Source of the DNA: Pirellulales bacterium
GTDB lineage: Bacteria > Planctomycetota > Planctomycetia > Pirellulales > JAICIG01
Direction of reading: 5' to 3'
DNA: 37,212 bases
Assembly (NCBI GenBank): GCA_025927475.1
Contig: JAICLL010000048.1
Coordinates: forward strand, 1-37,212
Shown here: in pieces, positions 24,753 through 31,713 of the stretch
Layout of the letters: the number at the start of each line of letters is the position of its first letter
Numbering within the stretch: the first letter of the stretch is position 1
The notes under the pieces: model-generated
The model's input: the letters and a program-made list of their open reading frames with translations, nothing else
Told to the model about the DNA's origin: nothing
Databases searched by the model: none
Position numbers and translations under genes: made by a program

Positions 24753-25577
24753 ATGTCTTATCCGACCTCAGATTCCAACACCGCCTCGCGGCAGCCGATT
24801 ACCGTGCCCAAATTCGTGGGCTTCAAGGCCGCCGGGCATAAAATCAGCATGCTCACCGCCTACGACTATGCCCTGGCGAGCTTACTCGATTCGACGGGCA
24901 TCGAGGGCATCTTGGTCGGCGATAGCATCTCGATGGTCGTGCAAGGGCATTCCACCACGCTGCCCGTCACCCTGGACGAAATCATCTACCATGCCGAAAT
25001 GGTCGGCCGCGCCGTGCGGCACGCCTTGGTGGTGGTCGATATGCCGTTTCCCGCCGGGCATCTCGGGACCCATGAAGCCGTGGCCAGCGCCGGCAGAATT
25101 CTCAAAGAAACACGCTGCCAGGCCGTCAAGCTCGAAGGCGGCGCGGAGCAAGCCGGGGTGATCGCGGCCCTGGTGGCGGCGGGAATTCCGGTGATGGCCC
25201 ACTGCGGCCTGCGGCCTCAAAGCGTGCACGTCCTCGGTGGATACAAAGTGCAGCGCGAACGAGAAAGGCTACTGTTCGACGCGCGTGCCGCTGCTGACGC
25301 GGGAGCTTTTGCGATCGTGCTGGAGTGCATTCCCGCCGATCTGGCGACCGACATCACCGCCGCGGTGCCCGTGCCCACCATTGGCATCGGTGCGGGCGCG
25401 GGCTGCGATGGGCAGGTGCTTGTCAGTCACGACATGCTCGGGCTGACCGAGGGGCACGTGCCGCGGTTCGTCAAGACGTATGCGAATCTGCGTGAGACGA
25501 TTTGCGAGGCCGTCGACAGATACCGCGATGACGTGCGAGCGGCCAGGTTTCCGGACGAGGGCACAACGTTCCATTAG
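24753..25577 (+). CDS. panB: 3-methyl-2-oxobutanoate hydroxymethyltransferase
   Basis: A protein of 274 residues, the usual length. PanB adds a hydroxymethyl group from methylene-tetrahydrofolate to 2-oxoisovalerate, giving ketopantoate for pantothenate and coenzyme A synthesis in the cytoplasm. Family landmarks are all present: TAYDYALASLLD, the metal-binding LVGDSISMVVQGH, VVVDMPFPAG, VKLEGG, IPVMAHCGLRPQSV and IGIGAGAGCDGQVLV. The first 15 residues are a non-conserved extension. The ATG at 24753 has only a weak ribosome-binding site, but the conserved region starts shortly after it. No other pan gene is nearby. Confidence 0.95.
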   Translation: MSYPTSDSNTASRQPITVPKFVGFKAAGHKISMLTAYDYALASLLDSTGIEGILVGDSISMVVQGHSTTLPVTLDEIIYHAEMVGRAVRHALVVVDMPFPAGHLGTHEAVASAGRILKETRCQAVKLEGGAEQAGVIAALVAAGIPVMAHCGLRPQSVHVLGGYKVQRERERLLFDARAAADAGAFAIVLECIPADLATDITAAVPVPTIGIGAGAGCDGQVLVSHDMLGLTEGHVPRFVKTYANLRETICEAVDRYRDDVRAARFPDEGTTFH

Positions 25578-25597
25578 CCCAGACAGAGATCACGTGG

Positions 25598-26716
25598 CTA
25601 GCGCACCGTCGGCGAATTCACGTCGGGGTTGAGCGTGCTCGTGGTGCGGCCGTAGCGATCGGTCGCTGCCGGAGCGGCGCCGCTTGCGGCACCCATGCCA
25701 GTGCTTGGATATTGCGCTTGCGAGTAAGCCGCTCCGCTCGCCGCGGAACCCGCTTGGCCCCAGCCGTTAGCCGCCACGGCGCCGCCACCCGCCGCGCCGC
25801 TCGACGGCGAATAGTCGCTGGTGCTGCCCGGACGATAGTGTGGATCTTGTTGCGCTACGTTGGCGTCGCCATAGGGATTGCTCGAACCTTGATAGGGCGA
25901 GGCGGCGGGTTGGCTGTTATAGCCGCCGTTGGCGGGCTGCTGATAATTCGCGTCGGGCGCAGCCGCGCCCGCTCCTTGCGCCCCGCCGCCCCAGCCGGCG
26001 CCCTGACCTGCGGCTTGGCCTGCCTGGTTGTATTGGCCGGCGTCGGCGGCGCCGTAATTGCCGCCGGTGCCATAGGGAGAGTCGGCGCTATAGCCGCCGC
26101 CCGCCCGTGAATCGACCGTATAGTTGGCGGCGCCGCCCGCGCCGCCATACGGGTTGTTCGCCGGCTGCTGATAGGCGCCGCCTTGTCCGGCGTAGGGCTG
26201 CTGGGCCGCATAGCCCTGCTGACCGCCGTTGGACGGTTGGCCGGCATAGTTCTGACCCGCATAGCCCGCTTGTCCGCCTTGATAATCTGCATAGCCTTGC
26301 CCGGCGGGCGCGCCGGCAGCATACGGATTGCTGGCCGCATACGGATCGGCGGCAGCTCCGCCCGCTTGGCCATAAGCGTCATAGCCGCCAGCTTGTGGGT
26401 TGGCGGCCATCGCGCCCGCCTGGCCGTAAGGATCTTGGGCGGTGTTATAGCCGTTGGCGCCCGGCTGATTGTAGCCGGCGGCCGTGGCGGGCGCTCCACC
26501 TTGAGGCGGATAGCCTGGCGCGGGGTATTGGTTCGCAGTTTGATCGCCGTAGCCGCCGCTGGGTTGCGCGTAGGGCGGAAGCTGCGGCGCCGCCTGCGAC
26601 GACTGCGAATAAGTAGGCCGCCGTCCCGGCCACCACGACGGGCGTGAACCCGCGCACCCAACCGAACCAGCCAGACAAAACGTGACGACCGCCCACCTTG
26701 CTAAAGAGGCATGCAT
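25598..26716 (-). CDS. Gly/Tyr/Gln/Ala-rich low-complexity lipoprotein
   Basis: A protein of 372 residues. A lipoprotein signal (TFCLAGSVGC, lipobox GSVGC) is followed by about 350 residues of low complexity dominated by G, A, Y, Q, P, N and S. Loose repeats include GQGYADYQGGQ, QQPYAGQGGAYQQPAN, NPYGG and QQPANGGYNSQPA. Lysine is absent and acidic or basic residues are rare. The composition resembles prion-like domains of the FUS/TAF15 kind. It should be lipid-anchored and disordered, possibly forming a flexible or adhesive layer. No catalytic domain is present. The opposite strand is also open but highly basic, as expected for a shadow of such codons. A good promoter lies about 275 bases upstream, inside the end of the CCA-adding enzyme gene. 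Confidence 0.78.
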   Translation of the reverse strand: MHASLARWAVVTFCLAGSVGCAGSRPSWWPGRRPTYSQSSQAAPQLPPYAQPSGGYGDQTANQYPAPGYPPQGGAPATAAGYNQPGANGYNTAQDPYGQAGAMAANPQAGGYDAYGQAGGAAADPYAASNPYAAGAPAGQGYADYQGGQAGYAGQNYAGQPSNGGQQGYAAQQPYAGQGGAYQQPANNPYGGAGGAANYTVDSRAGGGYSADSPYGTGGNYGAADAGQYNQAGQAAGQGAGWGGGAQGAGAAAPDANYQQPANGGYNSQPAASPYQGSSNPYGDANVAQQDPHYRPGSTSDYSPSSGAAGGGAVAANGWGQAGSAASGAAYSQAQYPSTGMGAASGAAPAATDRYGRTTSTLNPDVNSPTVR

Positions 26717-26993
26717 CGCTGACGCGCCCTTCGGGGATATTGCCTGTCAGGGAAGCGCCGGCGACACGACCGTTCGTCGCGTGCGGCTCGGTCTTCTTCC
26801 CTGAAGACGGGGGACTTGGGGATTTGCTCTGCGACGGCGGCGCGAAGCCCTGCCAAGCCACGCCGTCGTCATGTCCTAAGACTGGTATTTCGGAATTGCA
26901 GCGGAATTTCTTTACCCAAGCCGGAAACTTTGCGCACGCGGTGCGCTCGATACCGGCCGCGCGAGGCCTGGCCCGCCGACGCTCGGATTCGCG
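26717..26993 (-). other. Long gene-free leader of the low-complexity lipoprotein
   Basis: About 275 bases between the predicted start of transcription (near 26993) and the ATG at 26716. I found no credible ORF and no match to a riboswitch I know. It is GC-rich with several possible short stems. Confidence 0.35.
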
Positions 26994-26999
26994 GGGCGG

Positions 27000-27027
27000 A
27001 TTATAGAGAGCCTCCGCCGCCGGTCAA
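27000..27027 (-). promoter_or_regulatory. Sigma-70-type promoter for the low-complexity lipoprotein
   Basis: On the minus strand TTGACC (27027-27022), a 16 bp spacer and a perfect TATAAT (27005-27000). It overlaps the last codons and stop of the CCA-adding enzyme gene, so the lipoprotein can be transcribed separately from its upstream neighbour. Confidence 0.55.
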
Positions 27028-28359
27028 CGGCAATTCCCGCCGCAGCCGATCGACCAGCGCCAGCGCCTCGTCGAGCGTCGAAACCTGTCGCTCGAGCTGC
27101 GCGTCGCGCACGCGGTCGAGCAGTGCCTTGTACGCTTTGCCCGGAGGGATGCCATGCCGCTTCAGATCGTCTCCGCTCAACAGCGGCGGGGGATTCCATT
27201 CGGCTTCGGGCAGGGCCAGCTTCCGGCGGCAATAGTCAACGTGCGACGTGCCATGCCGGGCAATCGAGGCGATCGCCGCGTGCAAGTCGAGTAACTCATC
27301 GATGCCAGGGCAAATCAACAGCCGCTGCAGCCGGGGCCAAGGCATGGTTTCGGCGGCAATCAAAGCACGGTGGTGCTCGGCCAGCCAGGCGGCTCGTTCG
27401 GCGTCTTTGTTGGACAGCCGCCATCGCTCGCTCACCTGACGCACCGCTTCGGCGGCGTGCGCCGCGCCGAAGCCGTGGGCCGGCTCGCCCGAGTGCCAGC
27501 CTGCCGCGTGCAGCAAGGCCGCCAGGGCCAACGGGAAACTCGACCGATCGAGCGCCTCGAGCACGGCCAAGGTCCGCTCCCAGAGGCTTTCGCCCTGCGG
27601 CGCCGCCTTATCGACGGGCAGATCGGCCAGCGGCGCCAGTTCAGGCAGCACCACGGGCAGCAAACGCGTCTCGCGCAGCAGCCTGACCGCCGCGGCGCGC
27701 CGCGGGTGCACCAAAAGAGCCCGCATCTCTTGAGCGATTCGCTCGGCACTGACCACCGTGAGCGTGTTGGCCAGCTCGACCATGGCCTGCCGAGTGCCCG
27801 GGTCTAAAGAGAAGTCAAAGGTGGCAGCGAAGCGAATGGCGCGCAGCATGCGCAGCTTGTCTTCGTCGAACCGCGCCCGCGGATCGCCAATGGCGCGGAT
27901 CAATCGCCGGTGCAAATCATCCACGCCGCCGACAAAATCTTTGACGCGGCGCGACTCATCGGGCTCGAGCGGATCATAAAACAAACCGTTGATCGTAAAA
28001 TCGCGGCGCTGCGCGTCCTCGGAAGCGGTGGTGAACGAAATGGCGTCGGGGTGGCGGCCGTCGCTATAGGGAGCGTCGTGCCGGAAGGTGGTCACCTCGA
28101 CAATGCCCGCCTCCTTCGGCCCGATCACCGCCACCACGCCGAAGGCAATGCCGATTTCCAGCGTGCGGCGACGACCAAAAAGCTCGCGAATCTGTTCGGG
28201 CAAGGCGCCCGTGGCCACATCGTAATCCTTCGGCATGCGCCCCATCAGGCGGTCGCGCACGCAGCCGCCCGCCCAATAGGCCTCATGCCCTGCCTCGCGC
28301 AGCCGGCGGACCACCGAAAGCGCGAAATCGCGTTGCTGGTTGGAATCAAGTTCGGACAT
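27001..28359 (-). CDS. cca: CCA-adding tRNA nucleotidyltransferase / poly(A) polymerase family
   Basis: A protein of 452 residues of the bacterial class II nucleotidyltransferase family, which adds CCA or A residues to RNA 3' ends. The flexible-loop motif GGCVRDRLMG (31-40) and the metal-binding DYD (45-47) are intact, followed by RRDFTINGLFYDP and the RNA-binding motif DPRARFDEDKLRMLRAIRFA. A C-terminal HD-like helical region follows (LALAALLHAAG, AERAAWLAEHHRAL). Whether it makes full CCA or acts as a poly(A) polymerase cannot be settled from motifs alone. The tRNA gene in this window has no encoded CCA, which fits a need for such an enzyme. The ATG at 28359 is preferred over a GTG two codons upstream. 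Confidence 0.9.
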   Translation of the reverse strand: MSELDSNQQRDFALSVVRRLREAGHEAYWAGGCVRDRLMGRMPKDYDVATGALPEQIRELFGRRRTLEIGIAFGVVAVIGPKEAGIVEVTTFRHDAPYSDGRHPDAISFTTASEDAQRRDFTINGLFYDPLEPDESRRVKDFVGGVDDLHRRLIRAIGDPRARFDEDKLRMLRAIRFAATFDFSLDPGTRQAMVELANTLTVVSAERIAQEMRALLVHPRRAAAVRLLRETRLLPVVLPELAPLADLPVDKAAPQGESLWERTLAVLEALDRSSFPLALAALLHAAGWHSGEPAHGFGAAHAAEAVRQVSERWRLSNKDAERAAWLAEHHRALIAAETMPWPRLQRLLICPGIDELLDLHAAIASIARHGTSHVDYCRRKLALPEAEWNPPPLLSGDDLKRHGIPPGKAYKALLDRVRDAQLERQVSTLDEALALVDRLRRELPLTGGGGSL

Positions 28360-28525
28360 GGCCACGAATCGCGGGACTTGGGTCGCGGAACTTGGAACCT
28401 CGGCCTGCTTGACATGGTATCATGCGGTGATGCTCCAGTCAGCCGTGGGCGGCATACCGGCAACCACTGATGGAAGGAAACGGCGATCGCAGAAACTGAA
28501 AAGGGGAAAGTGAAACACGTCGCTC

Positions 28526-28553
28526 TTCACTTGGCTTCCTTCCGCCGTACAAT
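28526..28553 (+). promoter_or_regulatory. Weak promoter candidate for the rhodanese gene
   Basis: TTCACT (28526-28531), a 16 bp spacer and TACAAT (28548-28553). If used, transcription starts near 28560, which supports the ATG at 28585 over the in-frame ATG at 28552. The -35 match is poor. Confidence 0.25.
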
Positions 28554-28584
28554 GGCCACTATTCGTCCTCACCCGGTCTCAACC

Positions 28585-28920
28585 ATGCCCGAACCACCGC
28601 TGGAAATCTCGTGTCAGGCCGTCAAGGCGAAGCTCGATGCGCGCGACGATTTTTTATTGCTCGATTGCCGCGAAGCCGATGAATACGCGGTGGCCCGGAT
28701 CGAAGGCGCTCGGCTGGTGCCGATGAGCGAGATTCAGGCGCGGCAGAGCGAGCTGGCCGCCGAGCGAGACCGCCAGGTGGTGGTGCATTGCCATCACGGT
28801 GGGCGCAGCCTGCAAGTGGTGCGGTGGCTGCGGCAGCAAGGTTTTGCCGAAGCGCAGAGCATGGCGGGCGGCATCGACCGTTGGTCGCAGGAGATCGACC
28901 CGGCGGTGCCCCGCTATTAA
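28585..28920 (+). CDS. Single-domain rhodanese-like protein
   Basis: A protein of 111 residues forming one rhodanese domain. It has DFLLLDCREADEYAVARIEGA, the conserved entry to the fold, and the active-site loop HCHHGGRS with the catalytic Cys69. The six-residue loop after the cysteine is typical of sulfurtransferases rather than Cdc25-like phosphatases. Such proteins carry persulfide sulfur for thiolation or detoxification in the cytoplasm. It stands alone between the divergent CCA-adding enzyme and tRNA-Leu, so its partner is not visible. Longer in-frame starts at 28510 and 28552 exist, but the conserved domain begins right after 28585. Confidence 0.87.
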   Translation: MPEPPLEISCQAVKAKLDARDDFLLLDCREADEYAVARIEGARLVPMSEIQARQSELAAERDRQVVVHCHHGGRSLQVVRWLRQQGFAEAQSMAGGIDRWSQEIDPAVPRY

Positions 28921-28999
28921 GGGCGCCGCTGCAAACGACCCCGGCAACATGTCAATCGAAATTCAAAATCTAAAATCGAAAATCGCCCGCGCCTTCGCC

Positions 29000-29028
29000 T
29001 TGAAACCCAGACCACCGCGGCCTATAAA
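29000..29028 (+). promoter_or_regulatory. Sigma-70 promoter of tRNA-Leu
   Basis: TTGAAA (29000-29005), a 17 bp spacer and TATAAA (29023-29028), ending 10 bases before the mature tRNA. Spacing and position are ideal for a tRNA promoter. Confidence 0.75.
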
Positions 29029-29038
29029 AGGGTAACTA

Positions 29039-29122
29039 GCCCACGTGGCGGAATTGGCAGACGCGCTAGATTCAGGGTCTAGTGCCAGCAATGGCGTACA
29101 GGTTCAAGTCCTGTCGTGGGCA
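29039..29122 (+). tRNA. tRNA-Leu(CAG)
   Basis: An 84-base class II tRNA. The acceptor stem pairs GCCCACG (29039-29045) with CGTGGGC (29115-29121), followed by discriminator A. The anticodon stem CTAGA/TCTAG encloses loop TTCAGGG with anticodon CAG, reading CUG. A long variable arm (GTGCCAGCAATGGCGT region) and a TTCAAGT T-loop confirm tRNA-Leu. The terminal CCA is not encoded. It has its own promoter and terminator. Confidence 0.97.
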
Positions 29123-29132
29123 TTGGAGGCGG

Positions 29133-29166
29133 AAGGGTTCAGGACGAAATCGTCTGAACCCTTTTT
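29133..29166 (+). terminator. Intrinsic terminator after tRNA-Leu
   Basis: AAGGGTTCA (29133-29141) pairs with TGAACCCTT (29155-29163). GACG/CGTC extends the stem past a bulged base, and a T-run ends at 29166. It separates the tRNA from the following regulator operon. Confidence 0.85.
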
Positions 29167-29211
29167 CGTTGGTCGCCCGCCCGGCCGCAGTGGAGAACCC
29201 GGGAGTCCGTT

Positions 29212-29595
29212 TTGAATGACCTGCCCGACGATGTCCGGCGTTTCCTCACGGGCAATATCGGCTCGGTAGCCCAGCTTGAAATGCTGCTCTTGCTGCGTTC
29301 CAGCCGCGATCACGCCTGGAGCGCCGCCGAAGTGAGCCGCGCGCTCTATACCGCTCCCGAGATGATGTCGGCACAGTTGGCTGATCTCCACGCGAAAGGA
29401 CTACTCGAAGTCTCCGAATCGCCGGAACCGCGCTACCGCTACCTGCCCCGCGTCGAGGGGATCGACGACGTGGTCGCCCGGCTGGCCGATCTTTACAAGC
29501 AGCGGCGCGTGGCCGTCATCTCGCTGATGTACGCCGAGCCGGTCGACAAGGCGCGAAGCTTCGCCGACGCCTTCCGCATCCGCAAAGAGGAATAA
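29212..29595 (+). CDS. Winged-helix (MarR-like) transcriptional regulator
   Basis: A protein of 127 residues. A winged helix-turn-helix is visible: SVAQLEMLLLLRSSRDHAW, then SAAEVSRALYTAPEMMSAQL as the recognition region, then DLHAKGLLEVSESPEPRYRYLP as the wing. The C-terminus is a helical pair (DVVARLADLYKQRRVAVISL). It probably binds DNA as a dimer and controls the two membrane-protein genes that follow at gaps of 2 and 3 bases. The start is a TTG at 29212 with GGGAG upstream; the only nearby ATG is out of frame. No effector-binding domain beyond the winged helix is apparent. Confidence 0.82.
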   Translation: MNDLPDDVRRFLTGNIGSVAQLEMLLLLRSSRDHAWSAAEVSRALYTAPEMMSAQLADLHAKGLLEVSESPEPRYRYLPRVEGIDDVVARLADLYKQRRVAVISLMYAEPVDKARSFADAFRIRKEE

Positions 29596-29597
29596 CG

Positions 29598-29855
29598 ATG
29601 GCCGGCTTCATCTATCTGCTCTGCGCGGCCACCAGCCTGTTTTGCTCCTGGCTGCTTTGGTCGGGCTTCCGCCGCCGCCGGGTGCGGCTGCTGTTCTGGG
29701 CCAGCCTTTGCTTCTTGGGCCTGGCCGGCGAGAACGTGATGCTCTACATCGACAAGGAAGTGGTTCCGAACGTCGATCTTTCGATGTATCGGTTGCTGGT
29801 GGGGCTGGCGTCGGTCGCGGTGCTTGTCTATGGCTTGGTGTGGGAGGCGGATTGA
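29598..29855 (+). CDS. DUF5985-like small membrane protein 1
   Basis: A protein of 85 residues with three membrane helices: FIYLLCAATSLFCSWLLW, LLFWASLCFLGLAGENVML and LLVGLASVAVLVYGLVW. A basic RRRRVR loop lies between helices 1 and 2, and a conserved-looking VVPNVDLSMYR between 2 and 3. I recognise it as the DUF5985 family. GAGG precedes the ATG. It is the second gene of a three-gene operon, 2 bases after the regulator stop and 3 bases before a second protein of the same family. The function is unknown; the paired arrangement suggests a heteromeric inner-membrane complex. Confidence 0.8.
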   Translation: MAGFIYLLCAATSLFCSWLLWSGFRRRRVRLLFWASLCFLGLAGENVMLYIDKEVVPNVDLSMYRLLVGLASVAVLVYGLVWEAD

Positions 29856-29858
29856 CCT

Positions 29859-30149
29859 ATGTCGGCGACACAAGATTTCTTGCTGGGCATGATCGCCATG
29901 GGGTGCGCCATCGCGTCCCTCTATTTTTTGCGATTCTGGCGGACGACCGGCGATCGGCTGTTTTTGATTTTCGGCGTGGCGTTTTTTGTGATGGGCTGCA
30001 TTCGGGTGGCCCTGGGCTGTGCCAACGAGCTCGGATTGAAAGCCGATGAGCATAGCGTGTATTTGTACGTCTTGCGGTTGGTGGCTTTTTTGCTGATTGT
30101 GGTCGCCATCATCGACAAGAATCGCCTGCGGTCCACCACGCCGCAGTAA
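29859..30149 (+). CDS. DUF5985-like small membrane protein 2
   Basis: A protein of 96 residues with three membrane helices: FLLGMIAMGCAIASLYFL, LFLIFGVAFFVMGCIRVALG and YLYVLRLVAFLLIVVAIIDK. The FLRFWRTTGDRLF loop and the IIDKNR ending are typical of the second member of DUF5985 pairs, as I remember them. GGAGG lies 11 bases before the ATG. It is 3 bases downstream of its paralogue and the last gene of the operon. The following 312 bases (30150-30461) hold repeats and no gene. Confidence 0.8.
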   Translation: MSATQDFLLGMIAMGCAIASLYFLRFWRTTGDRLFLIFGVAFFVMGCIRVALGCANELGLKADEHSVYLYVLRLVAFLLIVVAIIDKNRLRSTTPQ

Positions 30150-30247
30150 ATACGGCCCCATCACTCGATGGCGCTTTGGTACGCGATTGGCACAGCCGAA
30201 TCGTGGTTTTAGGTTTTAGCTCGCCGATCGGGCGCGTACTCCGGCGG

Positions 30248-30287
30248 CTCCTGTAGGGTGGGACGAGCTTGCGAGTCCCACCTTTCG
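30248..30287. repeat. 40 bp hairpin repeat, copy 1
   Basis: The core GGTGGGAC...GTCCCACC forms a hairpin around GAGCTTGCGA. The same 40 bp occurs perfectly at 30397-30436. Each copy is preceded at a distance by TACGCGATTGGCA (near 30180 and 30366), so a larger unit seems duplicated. Confidence 0.88.
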
Positions 30288-30322
30288 GCCAGCGCGACGC
30301 GACAGGTGCCAATGCGGCAGCA

Positions 30323-30349
30323 GGTGGAACTCGCTCCGCTCGGTCCACC
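30323..30349. repeat. Related hairpin between the two 40 bp copies
   Basis: GGTGGA (30323-30328) and TCCACC (30344-30349) flank ACTCGCTCCGCTCGG. It resembles the 40 bp repeat in the opposite orientation (GGTCCACCCTAC against GTAGGGTGGGAC). Confidence 0.6.
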
Positions 30350-30396
30350 CTACGCGTTTAGTAAGTACGCGATTGGCAGCGCTTGCCAAACCCAGA

Positions 30397-30436
30397 CTCC
30401 TGTAGGGTGGGACGAGCTTGCGAGTCCCACCTTTCG
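30397..30436. repeat. 40 bp hairpin repeat, copy 2
   Basis: A perfect second copy of 30248-30287. It ends about 26 bases before the start of the 6-phosphogluconolactonase gene, so its hairpin may lie in that gene's leader. Confidence 0.88.
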
Positions 30437-30461
30437 ATGACCTAATCCGGAGGAATCGAAC

Positions 30462-31241
30462 ATGCCTACTGAAATCATAACCGCCGCGCCGCGAAACGAC
30501 GCCGAACTGCGAACTTTTGCCGATCAGGACGCGCTCAGCCGGGCTGCGGCGGAAGAGATTGTCTCGCACGCCGAGGCCGCGGTCGCTCAGCGAGGCTCGT
30601 TCACGATCGCGCTTTCCGGCGGGCCGGCGCCAGCGCCGGTGTTCGATTTGCTGGCAAGCCCCGACGAGTCCTATCGCCAGCGAATGCCTTGGAACCAAAC
30701 GCATTTCTTCTGGGGCGACGAGCGGCATGTTCCGCCCGAACACCCCAAAAGCAACTACCGTCTCGCTTGGCAGCATTTGCTTTCCAAAGTGCCGGCGCCC
30801 GAAGAAAACATTCACCGCGTCCGATCCGAGTTGACCGATGCTCACGAAGCGGCGGAACTCTATGAACTGACGCTGCACGATCACTTTCACCTGGGCGAAG
30901 ACGAGCTGCCGCAGCTTGATTTGATGTTGCAAGGCTTAGGGTCCAACGGGCACACCGCTTCGCTCTTTCCCGGCACATCGGCCCTGGCCGAGAACCAGCG
31001 GCTGGTGGTCGCCACCTGGATTGAAATGCTGCAAACGCACCGCATCACGATGACTTTGCCGGTGATCAACCATGCCGCCTTCGTGCTGTTCGTGGTGAGC
31101 GGCGCAGAGCCGGCCGACGCGCTCAAGCAGGTATTATTCGGTCCGCGGCTCTCACGGCCGCTGCCCGCCATGGTGGTCGCGCCAGGCCACGGCCGGCTGT
31201 TATGGTTGGCCGACGCCGCGGCGTGCAGTTGCCTTGCTTAG
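30462..31241 (+). CDS. pgl: 6-phosphogluconolactonase family protein
   Basis: A protein of 259 residues of the SOL/DevB family, which hydrolyses 6-phosphogluconolactone in the pentose phosphate pathway. Landmarks are FTIALSGGPAPAPVF, THFFWGDERHVPPEHPKSNY, LDLMLQGLGSNGHTASLFPG and a glycine-rich end. Two variations are visible: the phosphate-loop SGGSTP is SGGPAP, and the aspartate of GxDGHTASLFPG is asparagine (GSNGHTASLFPG). These could lower or change activity. A strong GGAGGA precedes the ATG. It stands apart from its neighbours between repeat-rich gaps, with no zwf or gnd beside it. Confidence 0.87.
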   Translation: MPTEIITAAPRNDAELRTFADQDALSRAAAEEIVSHAEAAVAQRGSFTIALSGGPAPAPVFDLLASPDESYRQRMPWNQTHFFWGDERHVPPEHPKSNYRLAWQHLLSKVPAPEENIHRVRSELTDAHEAAELYELTLHDHFHLGEDELPQLDLMLQGLGSNGHTASLFPGTSALAENQRLVVATWIEMLQTHRITMTLPVINHAAFVLFVVSGAEPADALKQVLFGPRLSRPLPAMVVAPGHGRLLWLADAAACSCLA

Positions 31242-31280
31242 AGCGAAACTCATTTCGTTTGGCCCGCCGCGTTTGTATTT

Positions 31281-31371
31281 GGACAGAAGGCAACGAAGAA
31301 AACGAAGATGATTGTCCTTTGCGCATCGCAATATTCTGCGCTTTCTTAGTTCTCTTCGTTGTCTTCTGTTC
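31281..31371. repeat. Imperfect inverted repeat downstream of pgl
   Basis: Arms 31281-31298 (GGACAGAAGGCAACGAAG) and 31354-31371 (complement GAACAGAAGACAACGAAG) match at 16 of 18 positions around a 55-base loop. A-rich stretches flank the right arm. Similar strings are familiar to me from other planctomycete intergenic regions. The minus reading of the right end is preceded, not followed, by Ts, so it is not a simple plus-strand terminator. Confidence 0.7.
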
Positions 31372-31409
31372 AAAAAATGCCCAGAGGTTGGAAAACTCAC
31401 TCACAGCGC

Positions 31410-31437
31410 TTGACGAAAAACTCGATCGCGCTACAAT
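31410..31437 (+). promoter_or_regulatory. Sigma-70-type promoter for the TPP enzyme gene
   Basis: TTGACG (31410-31415), a 16 bp spacer and TACAAT (31432-31437). Transcription from about 31444 would give a leader of about 270 bases before the ATG at 31714. That leader includes a perfect 14 bp palindrome at 31554-31567 (GCCAGCG half-site) and no convincing gene. Confidence 0.5.
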
Positions 31438-31713
31438 GCGGACGTGGCCGGAAGGCCAGACATCACGAGCTTGGATGGCTCATCTGTGTGCATTGCTTGC
31501 ACTTCGGCGCAGTCCCGACCGCGTCCTGAATCGCTTTTCTTGCCGTTAATTTAGCCAGCGCGCTGGCGAGCGGAACGATATCTGCTCGTTCGCCGGGCGG
31601 ACGCGCGCAGCCGGCCATGGCCTATTCCGCCCGGTTCGTCGTTGTTTCCGTATTCTGCGCTGACGCGCGCCGCGGCTTCACAGAGAATTGTTTTCCTCGG
31701 AAAGGATTGACTC

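Noticed and set aside
25840..26616. Arg-rich frames on both strands across the low-complexity lipoprotein
   Set aside because: Their extreme arginine content follows from reading Gly/Ala/Tyr/Gln codons out of frame. Only the 25598-26716 minus frame has a signal peptide and lipobox.
28409..28414. TTGACA upstream of the rhodanese gene as a strong -35 box
   Set aside because: No acceptable -10 hexamer occurs 15-19 bases downstream; the nearby TATCAT is only 5 bases away.
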